Positions 7,366 to 16,856 of a DNA stretch of 40,283 nt are shown in pieces. Below the pieces are notes generated by a model. It was not told the DNA's origin. It searched no databases and was given only the letters and a program-made list of their open reading frames with translations. Made by a program: the position numbers and the translations under genes. Source of the stretch: Campylobacterota bacterium (GTDB taxonomy: Bacteria > Campylobacterota > Campylobacteria > Campylobacterales > QNZT01); assembly GCA_022600175.1 (NCBI GenBank), contig JAHZKW010000110.1:1-40283 (forward strand). Direction: 5' to 3'. The first letter of the stretch is position 1. Each line of letters starts with the position of its first letter.

Positions 7366-8066
7366 TGGCAAAAGAATCAATTAAAATAAGAATGCCTGCT
7401 CTAGGTGGGCAAGGAGCAGTTACAGCAGCACATATCGCAGCAACTGCAGCAGATACAGAGGGTTATTACGCGGTATCTAATCCGTTTTTTGGTGCTGAAA
7501 AAAGAATGGCACCATCAGAGAGTTATGCAAGAATCGGTACAGTGCCAATTTATGATAGAGGGGAAGTTATCTATCCTGATATCGTAATGATTTATCATCC
7601 ACAAGTTATTACTATGGGTAAATCATATACTATGCCTTTTTATGCAGGTATTAAAGAAAATGGTCTTATCATCATTAATAGTGATATTGATCTTTTAACT
7701 GATACCGATAAGAAGATCTTAGACAACTTAAATGTAAAAGTACTTACACGTGACTTTACACAGTTTGCTATTGATCAAGCAGGAACTGAGCTTGCAACAA
7801 ACATGGCAATGCTTGGTGCACTATTTGGTGCTCTAGGAACTGTTAGTAAACCTGCTATTGAAGAAGGTATTAAAGATAGATTCCTTAAAAAATATACAGC
7901 TTCAGGTGGTACGGCTACACTTGATTCAGTTATTGAGAAAAAATTCAAAAAGAAAATGGATCTAATCCAAAAAAATCTTGATACAGCATCTGCAGCATTT
8001 GACTTAACTGCTGAGTGGTGTAAAGAGGTTGGTTTCGAACAAATGTTGGAAGCTCCAAAGAAATAA
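7365..8066 (+). CDS. porG: 2-oxoacid:ferredoxin oxidoreductase, gamma subunit
   Basis: This 233-residue gamma domain begins with RMPALGGQGAVTAAHIAATA, the GxGGQG motif of the family, followed by SNPFFGAEKRMAPSESYARIG, which contacts the other subunits near the CoA site. It is the last gene of the operon, overlapping porB by one base. A long perfect hairpin follows its stop. Together with porD, porE, porA and porB it would form a complete CO2-fixing or decarboxylating enzyme in the cytoplasm. Confidence 0.92.
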   Translation: MAKESIKIRMPALGGQGAVTAAHIAATAADTEGYYAVSNPFFGAEKRMAPSESYARIGTVPIYDRGEVIYPDIVMIYHPQVITMGKSYTMPFYAGIKENGLIIINSDIDLLTDTDKKILDNLNVKVLTRDFTQFAIDQAGTELATNMAMLGALFGALGTVSKPAIEEGIKDRFLKKYTASGGTATLDSVIEKKFKKKMDLIQKNLDTASAAFDLTAEWCKEVGFEQMLEAPKK

Positions 8067-8070
8067 TTTT

Positions 8071-8106
8071 AAAGTAACTACTGTTATAAAACACAGTAGT
8101 TACTTT
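8071..8106 (+). terminator. 14-bp perfect hairpin at the end of the oxidoreductase operon
   Basis: The arms 8071-8084 and 8093-8106 are perfectly complementary and enclose an 8-nt loop, starting four bases after the porG stop. The 3' arm ends in TTT but no long T tract follows. It may terminate transcription weakly or protect the mRNA 3' end. Confidence 0.65.
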
Positions 8107-8169
8107 ACACATCATAAAATACTTCAAAAACTGTTATAACCAAATAATCTCATACTAAAGGTATACATC

Positions 8170-9141
8170 ATGATACACTCTTTTATACTTACTGGATTTT
8201 TAGGTGTTGGAAAAACAACCATGCTTACCAATACTGTCAAAAAACATTTTAGTGATAAAAAAATAGCAATTGTTGTGAATGAATTTGGAGATGTTGGCGT
8301 GGATAGTAAAATACTCACAAATGTACATAGTGAAGTACTTGAAATTTCAGAGGGTTGTATCTGCTGTAAGTTAGCTGAAGAGTTTGAAAGTGGTGTGACT
8401 GAAATAATCAATAAATATAATCCTGAAATAATATTTGTAGAGACTTCTGGGGCCTCAGAACCTTTTCCTATCTTCCTATCTTTACAAAACCTTGGTATCT
8501 CCGTAGAGGGTGTTATTTGTGTTGCTGATGCAAAAAACTTTGATACATACAAAGATAACTCAACTGCAAAATATCAATTAGGTGGGTCAAATATCATTGT
8601 TCTAAATAAAGTTGATTTAGTAACAGATACAGAATTAGAAGAAGTAACAAAAGAGATAACCTCTATCAAAGAACAATATAATATTAAAAACAACCTGACT
8701 GGTCAAAAAATTTTCAATAACTACATGATTCATCATGCAGAACAAGGCATGGTAGAAAAACAAGTTTTTGAAGGCGTATATAAAATTGATGAAATTATTG
8801 GCTTAGCAAAAGACTACAAACATCATGATCACACAACAAAAGATGCTATCACACAAAAAGTAGCATATCTCAAAGAAACCATCGAATTTAAAGATATAGA
8901 TACAGTGTTGAGTGCTCTTCCTCAAAGTATATATAGAGTCAAGGGAGTTGTAAAAACTATAGATGTTCCCCAGCCTATTTTTATCAATTACTCATTTGGT
9001 GACGTTAGCTATCAAGAATTAGACACATATAATGAACAATCTATCCTAATATTTATAGGGGAAGCAATCGACCAAGATGTAAATGATTTATGTGAGAAAT
9101 TTGACTTTTTAACACTACCTCAATTCAGACTCAACAAATAA
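8170..9141 (+). CDS. COG0523/CobW-type G3E GTPase, metallochaperone-like
   Basis: A 323-residue cytoplasmic GTPase. Walker A is GFLGVGKTT (residues 9-17), a NEFGDVGVD switch follows, the metal-binding CxCC is Cys63-x-Cys65-Cys66, then ETSG near residue 95 and the guanine-specificity NKVD near 145. The C-terminal third is a CobW_C-type domain, with HHDHTT as a possible extra metal site. The family delivers zinc, cobalt or iron to target proteins; the metal here is unknown. No Zur box is recognisable. It stands alone between the oxidoreductase operon and gltB, and neither neighbour needs a known G3E chaperone. Confidence 0.88.
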   Translation: MIHSFILTGFLGVGKTTMLTNTVKKHFSDKKIAIVVNEFGDVGVDSKILTNVHSEVLEISEGCICCKLAEEFESGVTEIINKYNPEIIFVETSGASEPFPIFLSLQNLGISVEGVICVADAKNFDTYKDNSTAKYQLGGSNIIVLNKVDLVTDTELEEVTKEITSIKEQYNIKNNLTGQKIFNNYMIHHAEQGMVEKQVFEGVYKIDEIIGLAKDYKHHDHTTKDAITQKVAYLKETIEFKDIDTVLSALPQSIYRVKGVVKTIDVPQPIFINYSFGDVSYQELDTYNEQSILIFIGEAIDQDVNDLCEKFDFLTLPQFRLNK

Positions 9142-9152
9142 CTTTATATCAC

Positions 9153-9195
9153 ACTCCTAATAAATTAATAGTCAGCACAAAAAAGATTTAGGAGT
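9153..9195. repeat. Inverted repeat in the GTPase-gltB gap
   Basis: ACTCCTAA (9153-9160) and TTAGGAGT (9188-9195) are perfect inverted copies 27 nt apart, shortly after the GTPase stop. As RNA the stem is short with a large loop, so termination is doubtful. AGTGTCACT further on (9229-9237) is a small palindrome about 45 bp upstream of the gltB -10. Confidence 0.4.
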
Positions 9196-9279
9196 AAAAT
9201 AATAAACTTTGATACTCTTAAGATTGATAGTGTCACTCTTCCCTCAAAATTTTTTATTTCCCATTAAATCATTTTACCC

Positions 9280-9285
9280 TATAAT
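9280..9285 (+). promoter_or_regulatory. gltB -10 box
   Basis: A perfect TATAAT with T-rich flanks predicts a start near 9292. That leaves only about nine bases before the upstream ATG at 9301 but a normal 48-nt leader before ATG 9340, which helps choose the gltB start. Confidence 0.6.
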
Positions 9286-9339
9286 TTTAGTTACATTTTT
9301 ATGTTTATCATAAATAATAGTCTATCCCGAAAGAGCAAA

Positions 9340-12300
9340 ATGCACCCAGAATATTTACCAAAACAAGAAGGGCTTTATGATCCAGAATTTGAACATGATG
9401 CCTGTGGCGTTGGATTTGTTGCACACCTCAAAGGAAAACAATCCCATTATATTGTACAAAAGGGAGTAGAACTCCTCATCAACCTTGAACATAGAGGTGC
9501 TGTAGGTGCAGAAAAAAACTCTGGTGATGGTGCAGGTATTTTAACACAAATGCCCGACAAATTTATGCGAAAGATTGCTGCTCAAAAAGGGATTGAACTT
9601 CCAGAATTTGGTGCTTATGCAGTTGGTGTTGTTTTTATCCCCAGAGACCCCGAAGCAGAACAGACATGTAAAACGATTGTCGAAAATGCTATCGAAAAAC
9701 TAGGTCAAAAAACACTCTTTTGGCGTAAAGTCCCTACAGACAATCAATCGTTAGGTGAAAGAGTCAAAAGTATTGAACCCTATGTTTATCAAATCTTTAT
9801 TCAAAGAGCACGTACGATAGATAATCCCGAGGTATTTGAGCGTAAACTTTTCGTTATACGAAAGTATGCACAATCTGAGGTAATGAAATCAGAAGTACTA
9901 GGTACACAATACTTCTATATCCCCTCTATGTCGTACAAAACAATCTCATATAAAGGTCAACTCATCACTGAACAGCTACCACTCTACTTTGATGATTTAA
10001 GTGATCCTGACTTTGAATCTGCTATAGCACTGGTACATAGTCGTTTCTCAACCAACACATTTCCTTCATGGCCACTTGCACAGCCATTTCGCTACCTTGC
10101 ACACAATGGAGAGATTAATACACTTAGAGGAAATATCAACTGGATGCGGGCACGTCAATCGATGCTAAAGTCCAAACTCTTTAGTGAAGAAGAGTTAGAT
10201 ATGATCTATCCATATCTCATCAATGAAGCCAAGGGTTCAGACTCATCAGTACTTGACAATGTTGTTGAACTACTCACCTTAGCAGGACGAAGTCTACCAC
10301 ATGTCATGATGATGATGATTCCTGCCGCATGGAAAGATAGTGAGATGGATCCAGACCTTAAGGGCTTTTATGAATATCACGCAACATTTATGGAACCATG
10401 GGATGGTCCAGCCTCAGTTGCATTTACTGATGGTAAGTTTATCGGAGCAACACTAGATCGAAATGGTCTAAGACCTTCACGTTACTCACTGACAAAAGAT
10501 GACATTTTAGTGATGGCAAGTGAACAAGGTGCACTAGAGTTTCCATCAAATGAAATTGTCTTAAAAGGAAGACTTCAACCAGGACGTATGTTTTTGGCAA
10601 ACCTTGAAGAGGGGCGTATCATCAGTGACGAAGAGTTAAAAACTGAACTCTCCACGAGTCACCCCTATAAAGAGTGGATCGAGAAACAGCGTATTGCACT
10701 TGATAACCTTACCTTGAATCACCAAATTAGACAACCAAATCACAAAACGATACTGCAAAGACAAAAGTGTTACGGCTACACACAAGAAGATCTTAAAACA
10801 ATCCTTGCACCGATGGCAAATGATGCTTACGAAGCTACAGGATCCATGGGAAATGATGCAACACTCTCAGTACTGTCACAAAAGTCAATCAACCTTTTTA
10901 ACTACTTTCATCAACTCTTTGCACAAGTGACCAATCCCCCAATTGACCCTATTCGTGAAGAGTCTGTCATGTCACTGGTTTCATACATTGGTTCACAAGG
11001 AAATCTTTTCCAACAAGTAGATGAAGAGCGTAAATTTATCAAGCTTGATTCGCCAATTTTAACCAACGAACAACTTGAAAAATTAAGAGGGGTGAGTCAA
11101 TTTAATTTTCGATCAAAAACCATACCAATACTTTTTGATAGTACCAAACCAGGCAACATGAAAGAGGCACTCGATAATATTCTTACAAGTGCACATGACT
11201 CAGTACAAAATGGATACCAAGTCATCATCCTCTCCACGCGTGGAATTAACAAAAAGTTAGCCCCTATACCCACACTCTTAGCCACCAGTGCGGTGCATCA
11301 TCACCTCATTGAAAAAGGTATTTGTACTAATTGCGCGCTTATTGTAGAGAGTGGTGAACCTAGAGAGATACACCACTTTGCAACACTCATCGGCTATGGG
11401 GCAAATGCGATCAATCCATTTTTAGCATTTGAGAGTATTGAGGATATGCGTAAACGAAGTCTTATCAACCAAGAACTTACTTATGAACAGAGTATTTCTA
11501 ACTATATTCAAGCAATCAATAAAGGTCTTTTAAAGATCATGTCAAAGATGGGAATCTCTACTATTAGATCTTATACAGGTGCACAGATTTTTGAAGCTGT
11601 AGGTCTTGGTGACAAACTCATAGCAGACTACTTCAAAGGTACACCATCTAGACTTGGAGGCATTGATATCGATACCCTCGAAGAAGAGACGTTGTTACAC
11701 CACAATGTCGCTTATCCAAAACAAGCCGCAGAGACAAATGACCTTGAAATGGGTGGACAATACTCGTATAAACAAAGAGGAGAGCAACACCTCTTTACTC
11801 CTGAAATTATACATCTCTTACAACAATCAGCACGCACCAATAACAAAACACTCTATGATCAATTTTCAAGGCACATTAACAATCCTGATAGATTTGTCAC
11901 CCTACGACATCTTTTAGATTTTACCAACCAAGACGCTATTGATATTGCAGAAGTAGAACCCGCAGAAGAGATTATGAAACGATTTGCAACAGGAGCTATG
12001 AGTTATGGCTCCATTTCTGAAGAGGCACATACCACACTTGCAATCGCAATGAACCGTATCGGAGCAAGGAGTAATACAGGAGAGGGTGGTGAAGATGCTT
12101 CACGTTTTGGTACAGAGAAAAACTCTAAAATCAAACAGGTTGCTTCTGGACGCTTTGGCGTCACTGCAAACTATTTAGTCAACGCTGAAGAGATACAGAT
12201 CAAGATGGCACAAGGGGCAAAACCTGGAGAAGGTGGTCAACTACCAGGACATAAAGTTGATGATATTATCGGTCGTACACGTCACTCAACACCAGGTGTA

Positions 12301-13848
12301 GGACTCATCTCCCCTCCTCCTCATCATGATATCTACTCTATAGAAGATCTCAAACAACTCATCCATGACCTTAAAAATGCGAATGTCAACGCACGTATTA
12401 ATGTCAAACTTGTCTCTGAGGTGGGGGTTGGAACCATCGCAGCGGGTGTTGCTAAAGCACATGCTGATGTTGTACTTATCTCTGGCTATGATGGTGGTAC
12501 AGGTGCGAGTCCTCAAACCTCTATCAAACATGCAGGACTTCCATGGGAGTTAGGACTTGCTGAGACACATCAAACGTTGGTGAAAAATGGTCTTCGTTCA
12601 CGTATTGTTGTACAAACAGATGGACAACTTCGTACCGGTCGTGACTTAGCCATTGCAACACTATTAGGTGCTGAGGAGTGGGGAATTGCCACCAGTGCAC
12701 TGATCGTTGAGGGGTGTATCATGATGCGTAAATGCCACCTAAATACTTGTCCTGTGGGTATTGCAACCCAAGATAAAGTGTTACGTAAAAAGTATAGTGG
12801 TGATCCAGAGCATGTCATCAACTATGTGCGTTTTATGGCTGAAGAGCTTAGAGAAATCATGGCTGAACTTGGCTTTAGAACGATTCATGAAATGGTGGGT
12901 CGTGTTGATAAACTCAAAGCAAAAGAGGATGTATCTCACTGGAAGGCTAAACATCTTGAATTAGATAGACTCCTCTACAAGATGCACCTCACAGACAAAG
13001 ATACGACTTACTGTTCAACAAGGCAAGATCACCAAATCGACAAAGCACTCGATAATGAGCTCATTGAGCGTGCCACAGAAGCAATTGAACGTGGTACACC
13101 GATGAAAGAACATATCCACCTCAAAAACATCAACAGAACAGTCGGGACAATGCTCTCAGCACAGATGACTAAAACACATGGTGAAAAAGGACTACCAGAT
13201 GATACCATTCACTTTCAAGCTACAGGAAGCGGTGGACAGAGCTTTGGAGCATTTGTCAATAGTGGTATTACCTTTGAGGTAGAGGGCGATGCTAATGACT
13301 ATTTTGGTAAAGGTCTATGTGGAGGAAAACTGATCCTCTATCCTCCAAAAGATGCCACTTATAAAGCCAGTGAAAATGTTATCCTTGGAAATGTCTCTTT
13401 TTATGGAGCCACAAGTGGTAGTGCTTTTATCAATGGTCTTGCTGGAGAGCGTTTTTGTGTAAGAAACTCAGGTGCAGAAGTCGTAGTAGGAGCGGTAGGC
13501 GATCATGGTTGTGAATATATGACGGGAGGTCGTGTAGTGATTCTTGGAGATATTGGTAAAAACTTTGCTGCTGGTATGAGTGGTGGTATCGCTTATATCT
13601 ATGACTCTAACAATCGTCTTAAAGAGCGTATCAATATGGGAATGGTTGCACTAGAATCTTTTGAAGATGAAAAAGAGTCAGAAACGATAAAATCGATGAT
13701 TCAACAACATGTAGACTATACTGACTCTGTTGAAGGTACTGAGATCTTAAGTGACTGGAACAGACATAAAGAAAACTTCATCAAAGTGATGCCAGTGGAT
13801 TACAAAAGGGTTCTACAAGCACGGGCACAAAAAAGTGAGGAGGTGTGA
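9340..13848 (+). CDS. gltB: Glutamate synthase large (alpha) subunit
   Basis: About 1502 residues, the usual size for bacterial GltB. Domains in order: N-terminal nucleophile amidotransferase with the Cys of HDACGVGFVAHL, which becomes residue 1 after propeptide removal; central domain; FMN-binding synthase domain; the 3Fe-4S ligands in CIMMRKCHLNTCPVG near residue 1126; and the C-terminal glycine-rich beta-helix (GxxGxxG repeats, about 1250-1450). It makes two glutamates from glutamine and 2-oxoglutarate using electrons passed from GltD. I prefer ATG 9340 over ATG 9301 because the -10 at 9280-9285 would put the latter almost at the transcription start, and AAAGAG precedes 9340. It is followed immediately by gltD. 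Confidence 0.95.
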   Translation: MHPEYLPKQEGLYDPEFEHDACGVGFVAHLKGKQSHYIVQKGVELLINLEHRGAVGAEKNSGDGAGILTQMPDKFMRKIAAQKGIELPEFGAYAVGVVFIPRDPEAEQTCKTIVENAIEKLGQKTLFWRKVPTDNQSLGERVKSIEPYVYQIFIQRARTIDNPEVFERKLFVIRKYAQSEVMKSEVLGTQYFYIPSMSYKTISYKGQLITEQLPLYFDDLSDPDFESAIALVHSRFSTNTFPSWPLAQPFRYLAHNGEINTLRGNINWMRARQSMLKSKLFSEEELDMIYPYLINEAKGSDSSVLDNVVELLTLAGRSLPHVMMMMIPAAWKDSEMDPDLKGFYEYHATFMEPWDGPASVAFTDGKFIGATLDRNGLRPSRYSLTKDDILVMASEQGALEFPSNEIVLKGRLQPGRMFLANLEEGRIISDEELKTELSTSHPYKEWIEKQRIALDNLTLNHQIRQPNHKTILQRQKCYGYTQEDLKTILAPMANDAYEATGSMGNDATLSVLSQKSINLFNYFHQLFAQVTNPPIDPIREESVMSLVSYIGSQGNLFQQVDEERKFIKLDSPILTNEQLEKLRGVSQFNFRSKTIPILFDSTKPGNMKEALDNILTSAHDSVQNGYQVIILSTRGINKKLAPIPTLLATSAVHHHLIEKGICTNCALIVESGEPREIHHFATLIGYGANAINPFLAFESIEDMRKRSLINQELTYEQSISNYIQAINKGLLKIMSKMGISTIRSYTGAQIFEAVGLGDKLIADYFKGTPSRLGGIDIDTLEEETLLHHNVAYPKQAAETNDLEMGGQYSYKQRGEQHLFTPEIIHLLQQSARTNNKTLYDQFSRHINNPDRFVTLRHLLDFTNQDAIDIAEVEPAEEIMKRFATGAMSYGSISEEAHTTLAIAMNRIGARSNTGEGGEDASRFGTEKNSKIKQVASGRFGVTANYLVNAEEIQIKMAQGAKPGEGGQLPGHKVDDIIGRTRHSTPGVGLISPPPHHDIYSIEDLKQLIHDLKNANVNARINVKLVSEVGVGTIAAGVAKAHADVVLISGYDGGTGASPQTSIKHAGLPWELGLAETHQTLVKNGLRSRIVVQTDGQLRTGRDLAIATLLGAEEWGIATSALIVEGCIMMRKCHLNTCPVGIATQDKVLRKKYSGDPEHVINYVRFMAEELREIMAELGFRTIHEMVGRVDKLKAKEDVSHWKAKHLELDRLLYKMHLTDKDTTYCSTRQDHQIDKALDNELIERATEAIERGTPMKEHIHLKNINRTVGTMLSAQMTKTHGEKGLPDDTIHFQATGSGGQSFGAFVNSGITFEVEGDANDYFGKGLCGGKLILYPPKDATYKASENVILGNVSFYGATSGSAFINGLAGERFCVRNSGAEVVVGAVGDHGCEYMTGGRVVILGDIGKNFAAGMSGGIAYIYDSNNRLKERINMGMVALESFEDEKESETIKSMIQQHVDYTDSVEGTEILSDWNRHKENFIKVMPVDYKRVLQARAQKSEEV

Positions 13849-13849
13849 T

Positions 13850-15316
13850 ATGGGAAAAGTAACAGGTTTTATGGAATATGAACGCAAAAACTTTGTACTG
13901 CAACCTGTAGAGGAACGTACACGCCACTATGATGAGTTTATCTCTGGTCTTAGTGATGAAGAGATGCAAATCCAAGCAGCACGCTGTATGGATTGTGGTG
14001 TACCATTTTGTCACAGTAACTACGGTTGTCCCATAGCTAATATCATCCCACAATTTAATGATCTTATCTATAAAGATCAATGGGAGTTGGCATTTCGAAC
14101 ACTGATGAGTACCAACAACTTTCCAGAGTTTACAGGGCGTATCTGTCCTGCACCATGTGAAAGTGCCTGTGTACTAGGGATCAATGATATCCCTGTCAAT
14201 ATCAAAGGTATCGAATACACTATCATTGAAAAAGCTTATGAAAAAGGATGGATGAAGCCTCAAATACCAAAAGGTCAAACAGGTAAAAGTGTGGGTATTG
14301 TAGGATCAGGACCTGCCGGACTTGCAGCAGCACATCAACTAAACAAAGCTGGTCATCATATTACAGTGTATGAGAGAGATAGCCGTATTGGAGGATTGCT
14401 TCGCTATGGTATACCGAACTTCAAACTAGATAAGAAAAAAGTCGTACAACGTCGTATAGATATGATGAAAGCGGAGGGTATTGAGTTTATGACGGATGCC
14501 CATATTGGTGTAGATATCCCGGTAAAAACACTACAAGATCGTCATGATGCAATTATCTTAACGGGAGGGGCAAGTCAACCACGAGATCTTCCAATCGAAA
14601 ATCGTGATGCTGAGGGTATCTACTTTGCGATGCAATTTCTCTCTCAATGTAACAGTCGTATCGAAGGTGAACAAGTAGCCACTGAAGATGAGATACTTGC
14701 TACAGATAAACATGTAATTGTCATTGGTGGTGGTGATACAGGGAGTGATTGTGTTGGAAACTCTGTACGACAAGGTGCCGCTTCTATCACACAAATAGAA
14801 CTTTTACCTAAACCACCTTTAGAGCGTGATGAGAGTATGCCATGGCCAACATATCCAAGACTCTTTAAAATTTCAAGTTCACAAGCTGAGGGTTGCGATA
14901 TGGACTTTAATGTACTCTCAAAATCTTTTATCAAAGATGTATCAGGAAAAGTCACAGGCATTAACTGTGTCAAAATTGAATGGGAAGGTCGAGGCTTTAC
15001 AGAGATAGAAGGTAGCAACTTTGTACTTAAAGCTGATCTTGTACTACTTGCAATGGGATTTTTAGGACCAGAACAGTCAGGAACATTAGCAGAGCTAAAT
15101 CTAGAAACTGATGAAAGAAGTAATGTTAAAACAACCAATTATCAATCATCTGTAGAGGGTGTATTTGCTGCTGGAGATATGCGAAGAGGTCAATCTTTAG
15201 TAGTATGGGCAATTCATGAGGGACGAGAGTGTGCACGTGAGGTAGATGCCTATCTTACCAAACACCCCTCTATGCTAAATGCCAAAGATCACTCTCTTTA
15301 TGAGCATAGAGGATAA
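13850..15316 (+). CDS. gltD: Glutamate synthase small (beta) subunit
   Basis: 488 residues. The N-terminal region has two cysteine sets, CMDCGVPFCHSNYGCPIAN and CPAPCESACVLG, for [4Fe-4S] clusters. The FAD motif is GSGPAGLAAAHQL near residue 150 and the NADPH-binding motif is GGGDTGSDCVGNSVRQGA near 290. The protein oxidises NAD(P)H and passes electrons to GltB. ATG 13850 is chosen over an in-frame ATG five codons upstream because GAGGAGG (13837-13843) is correctly placed for 13850 and only one base separates it from the gltB stop. Confidence 0.95.
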   Translation: MGKVTGFMEYERKNFVLQPVEERTRHYDEFISGLSDEEMQIQAARCMDCGVPFCHSNYGCPIANIIPQFNDLIYKDQWELAFRTLMSTNNFPEFTGRICPAPCESACVLGINDIPVNIKGIEYTIIEKAYEKGWMKPQIPKGQTGKSVGIVGSGPAGLAAAHQLNKAGHHITVYERDSRIGGLLRYGIPNFKLDKKKVVQRRIDMMKAEGIEFMTDAHIGVDIPVKTLQDRHDAIILTGGASQPRDLPIENRDAEGIYFAMQFLSQCNSRIEGEQVATEDEILATDKHVIVIGGGDTGSDCVGNSVRQGAASITQIELLPKPPLERDESMPWPTYPRLFKISSSQAEGCDMDFNVLSKSFIKDVSGKVTGINCVKIEWEGRGFTEIEGSNFVLKADLVLLAMGFLGPEQSGTLAELNLETDERSNVKTTNYQSSVEGVFAAGDMRRGQSLVVWAIHEGRECAREVDAYLTKHPSMLNAKDHSLYEHRG

Positions 15317-15318
15317 AG

Positions 15319-15600
15319 ATGGAAACTTATAAATTTAATGTTTCAGGGAAAGTACAAGGGGTATTCTATCGTAAAACGATACAACAGATGGGTGCACTTG
15401 GACAACTTAGAGGTTACGTTAAGAACCTCCCAGATGGAAATGTCGAAGTAGTAGCTGACCTCCATGACGATCAACTTAAAGAATTTATCATGGTACTTAA
15501 AAATGGCTCCCCTGCAAGCAAAGTAGAAGATGTTACCTATTCTATCATCACGCAGAGTGAAGATGATTTACTTTATGACGGATTTGAAATAAGATACTAA
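15319..15600 (+). CDS. acyP: Acylphosphatase
   Basis: A 93-residue protein with the full acylphosphatase signature: VSGKVQGVFYRK, with the phosphate-binding Arg18, and LRGYVKNLPDGNVEV, with catalytic Asn36. The loop reads VQGVFYR instead of the more common VQGVGFR, a mild variation. It hydrolyses acyl-phosphates such as carbamoyl or acetyl phosphate. It starts two bases after the gltD stop, so it is co-transcribed with gltBD, but no direct metabolic link is known. Confidence 0.93.
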   Translation: METYKFNVSGKVQGVFYRKTIQQMGALGQLRGYVKNLPDGNVEVVADLHDDQLKEFIMVLKNGSPASKVEDVTYSIITQSEDDLLYDGFEIRY

Positions 15601-15608
15601 AAAAAGGG

Positions 15609-15614
15609 TATAAT
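15609..15614 (+). promoter_or_regulatory. -10 box before the M20 amidohydrolase
   Basis: A perfect TATAAT just after acyP gives a start near 15621 and a 30-nt leader. AAGGG near 15638 serves as ribosome site for ATG 15651. It suggests a second transcription unit. Confidence 0.5.
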
Positions 15615-15650
15615 TAGATAAGGAGCGTTGAATCACATAAGGGATCAACT

Positions 15651-16856
15651 ATGAAAAATCTAAGAAAAGCCCTTTTCGACGAAGTAGATATGGTCAATGA
15701 TCGTATCATTGAGATTCGTCGTGATCTACACATGCACCCTGAACTTTCAGGCGATGAGGAACAGACTAAATACCTTATCAAAGGTGTGCTTGAAGCGAGT
15801 GGCTATACAATCAAAGAGTTTGATCACCATTTTGGGATCATTGCAGACTTACATACTTCACAAGTGGGTAAAACTGTTGCCATCCGTGCCGATATGGATG
15901 CCCTACCTATCCAAGAACAAACTGATAAAGCCTACGCCTCAGTACATCATGGTGTGATGCACGCTTGCGGTCATGATAGCCATACTGCTATTGCACTAGG
16001 GGCAGCTATGGCTATCGCTAAGTATAAGAAAAAAGTTCCTGGCAATATACGTTTTATCTTTCAACCCTCTGAAGAGAGTAAAGAGGGAGGCAGTACAGAG
16101 ATGATCGCAGGAGGTGCTTTAAAGGGTGTAGAAGCAATCTTTGGACTTCATGCCTATCCATATCTTAATACAGGGCAAATTGGTTTTAAATATGGCGTTA
16201 TGATGGCTTCAGCTGATATCTTTACCATTGAGGTCTTTGGAAAGTCTGCACATGGAGCAAGACCACATGAAGGGGTAGATGCAATCCTTGTAACTTCCAT
16301 GATTGTCAATTCACTCAACCATATCGTCTCTCGAAAAATTGATCCTCTGCACCCTGCAGTTATCTCTCTAGGTACTATTGAGGGTGGGCAAGCCTCTAAC
16401 ATTATCTGTGAACATGTACTACTAACTGGGACGGTACGAACCGTCAATGAAAGTATTCGTCAAAATATTCCGCAGATGATGGAGGAGTCGATCAAGGGTA
16501 TTTGTAAATCAATGGGTGCTACTTACTATTTTAACTATCAGTTTGGACAACCTGAACTTATCAATCATAATGAGATGGTAGATATTTTACTCTATGAAGC
16601 AACTCAAATTATAGGAGAAACAGACTGCATTGATCTTGTCGATCCAGTCATGGGTGGTGAAGACTTTTCAGAGTATCTACAAATTGTACCAGGTGCCTTC
16701 TTTAGACTGGGTACTTGCAACAAAGAGAAGCTCACCTGTGCACCACAGCATAATAGTAGATTTGATGTTGATGATGATGCACTTAAGATTGGTATGAAAA
16801 TTCTTTTGGCATCAGCAGTAGGTTTTCTCACCAAAGGAGAGTATCATGCAAAATAG
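15651..16856 (+). CDS. M20 family metal-dependent amidohydrolase (hippurate hydrolase-like)
   Basis: 401 residues. The M20D layout is clear: LHMHPELSGDE near residue 27, RADMDALPI near 80, the metal ligands HACGHDSHTA (His104, Cys106, His108), then FQPSEESKEGG with the catalytic Glu near 142, an inserted dimerisation domain with SAHGARPHEGVDAI, and MGGEDFSEYL near the end. These enzymes cleave N-acyl amino acids such as hippurate or N-acetyl amino acids in the cytoplasm; the substrate cannot be named from sequence. Its last 11 bases overlap the next gene. Confidence 0.9.
   Translation: MKNLRKALFDEVDMVNDRIIEIRRDLHMHPELSGDEEQTKYLIKGVLEASGYTIKEFDHHFGIIADLHTSQVGKTVAIRADMDALPIQEQTDKAYASVHHGVMHACGHDSHTAIALGAAMAIAKYKKKVPGNIRFIFQPSEESKEGGSTEMIAGGALKGVEAIFGLHAYPYLNTGQIGFKYGVMMASADIFTIEVFGKSAHGARPHEGVDAILVTSMIVNSLNHIVSRKIDPLHPAVISLGTIEGGQASNIICEHVLLTGTVRTVNESIRQNIPQMMEESIKGICKSMGATYYFNYQFGQPELINHNEMVDILLYEATQIIGETDCIDLVDPVMGGEDFSEYLQIVPGAFFRLGTCNKEKLTCAPQHNSRFDVDDDALKIGMKILLASAVGFLTKGEYHAK

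Noticed and set aside
8124-8552. Minus-strand frame of 142 codons
   Set aside because: It is antisense to the COG0523 GTPase, whose Walker A, CxCC and downstream motifs are intact; the frame has no recognisable domain.
14644-15138. Minus-strand frame of 164 codons
   Set aside because: It is antisense to the conserved NADPH-binding half of gltD; its Ser/Leu-rich composition is that of a shadow frame.
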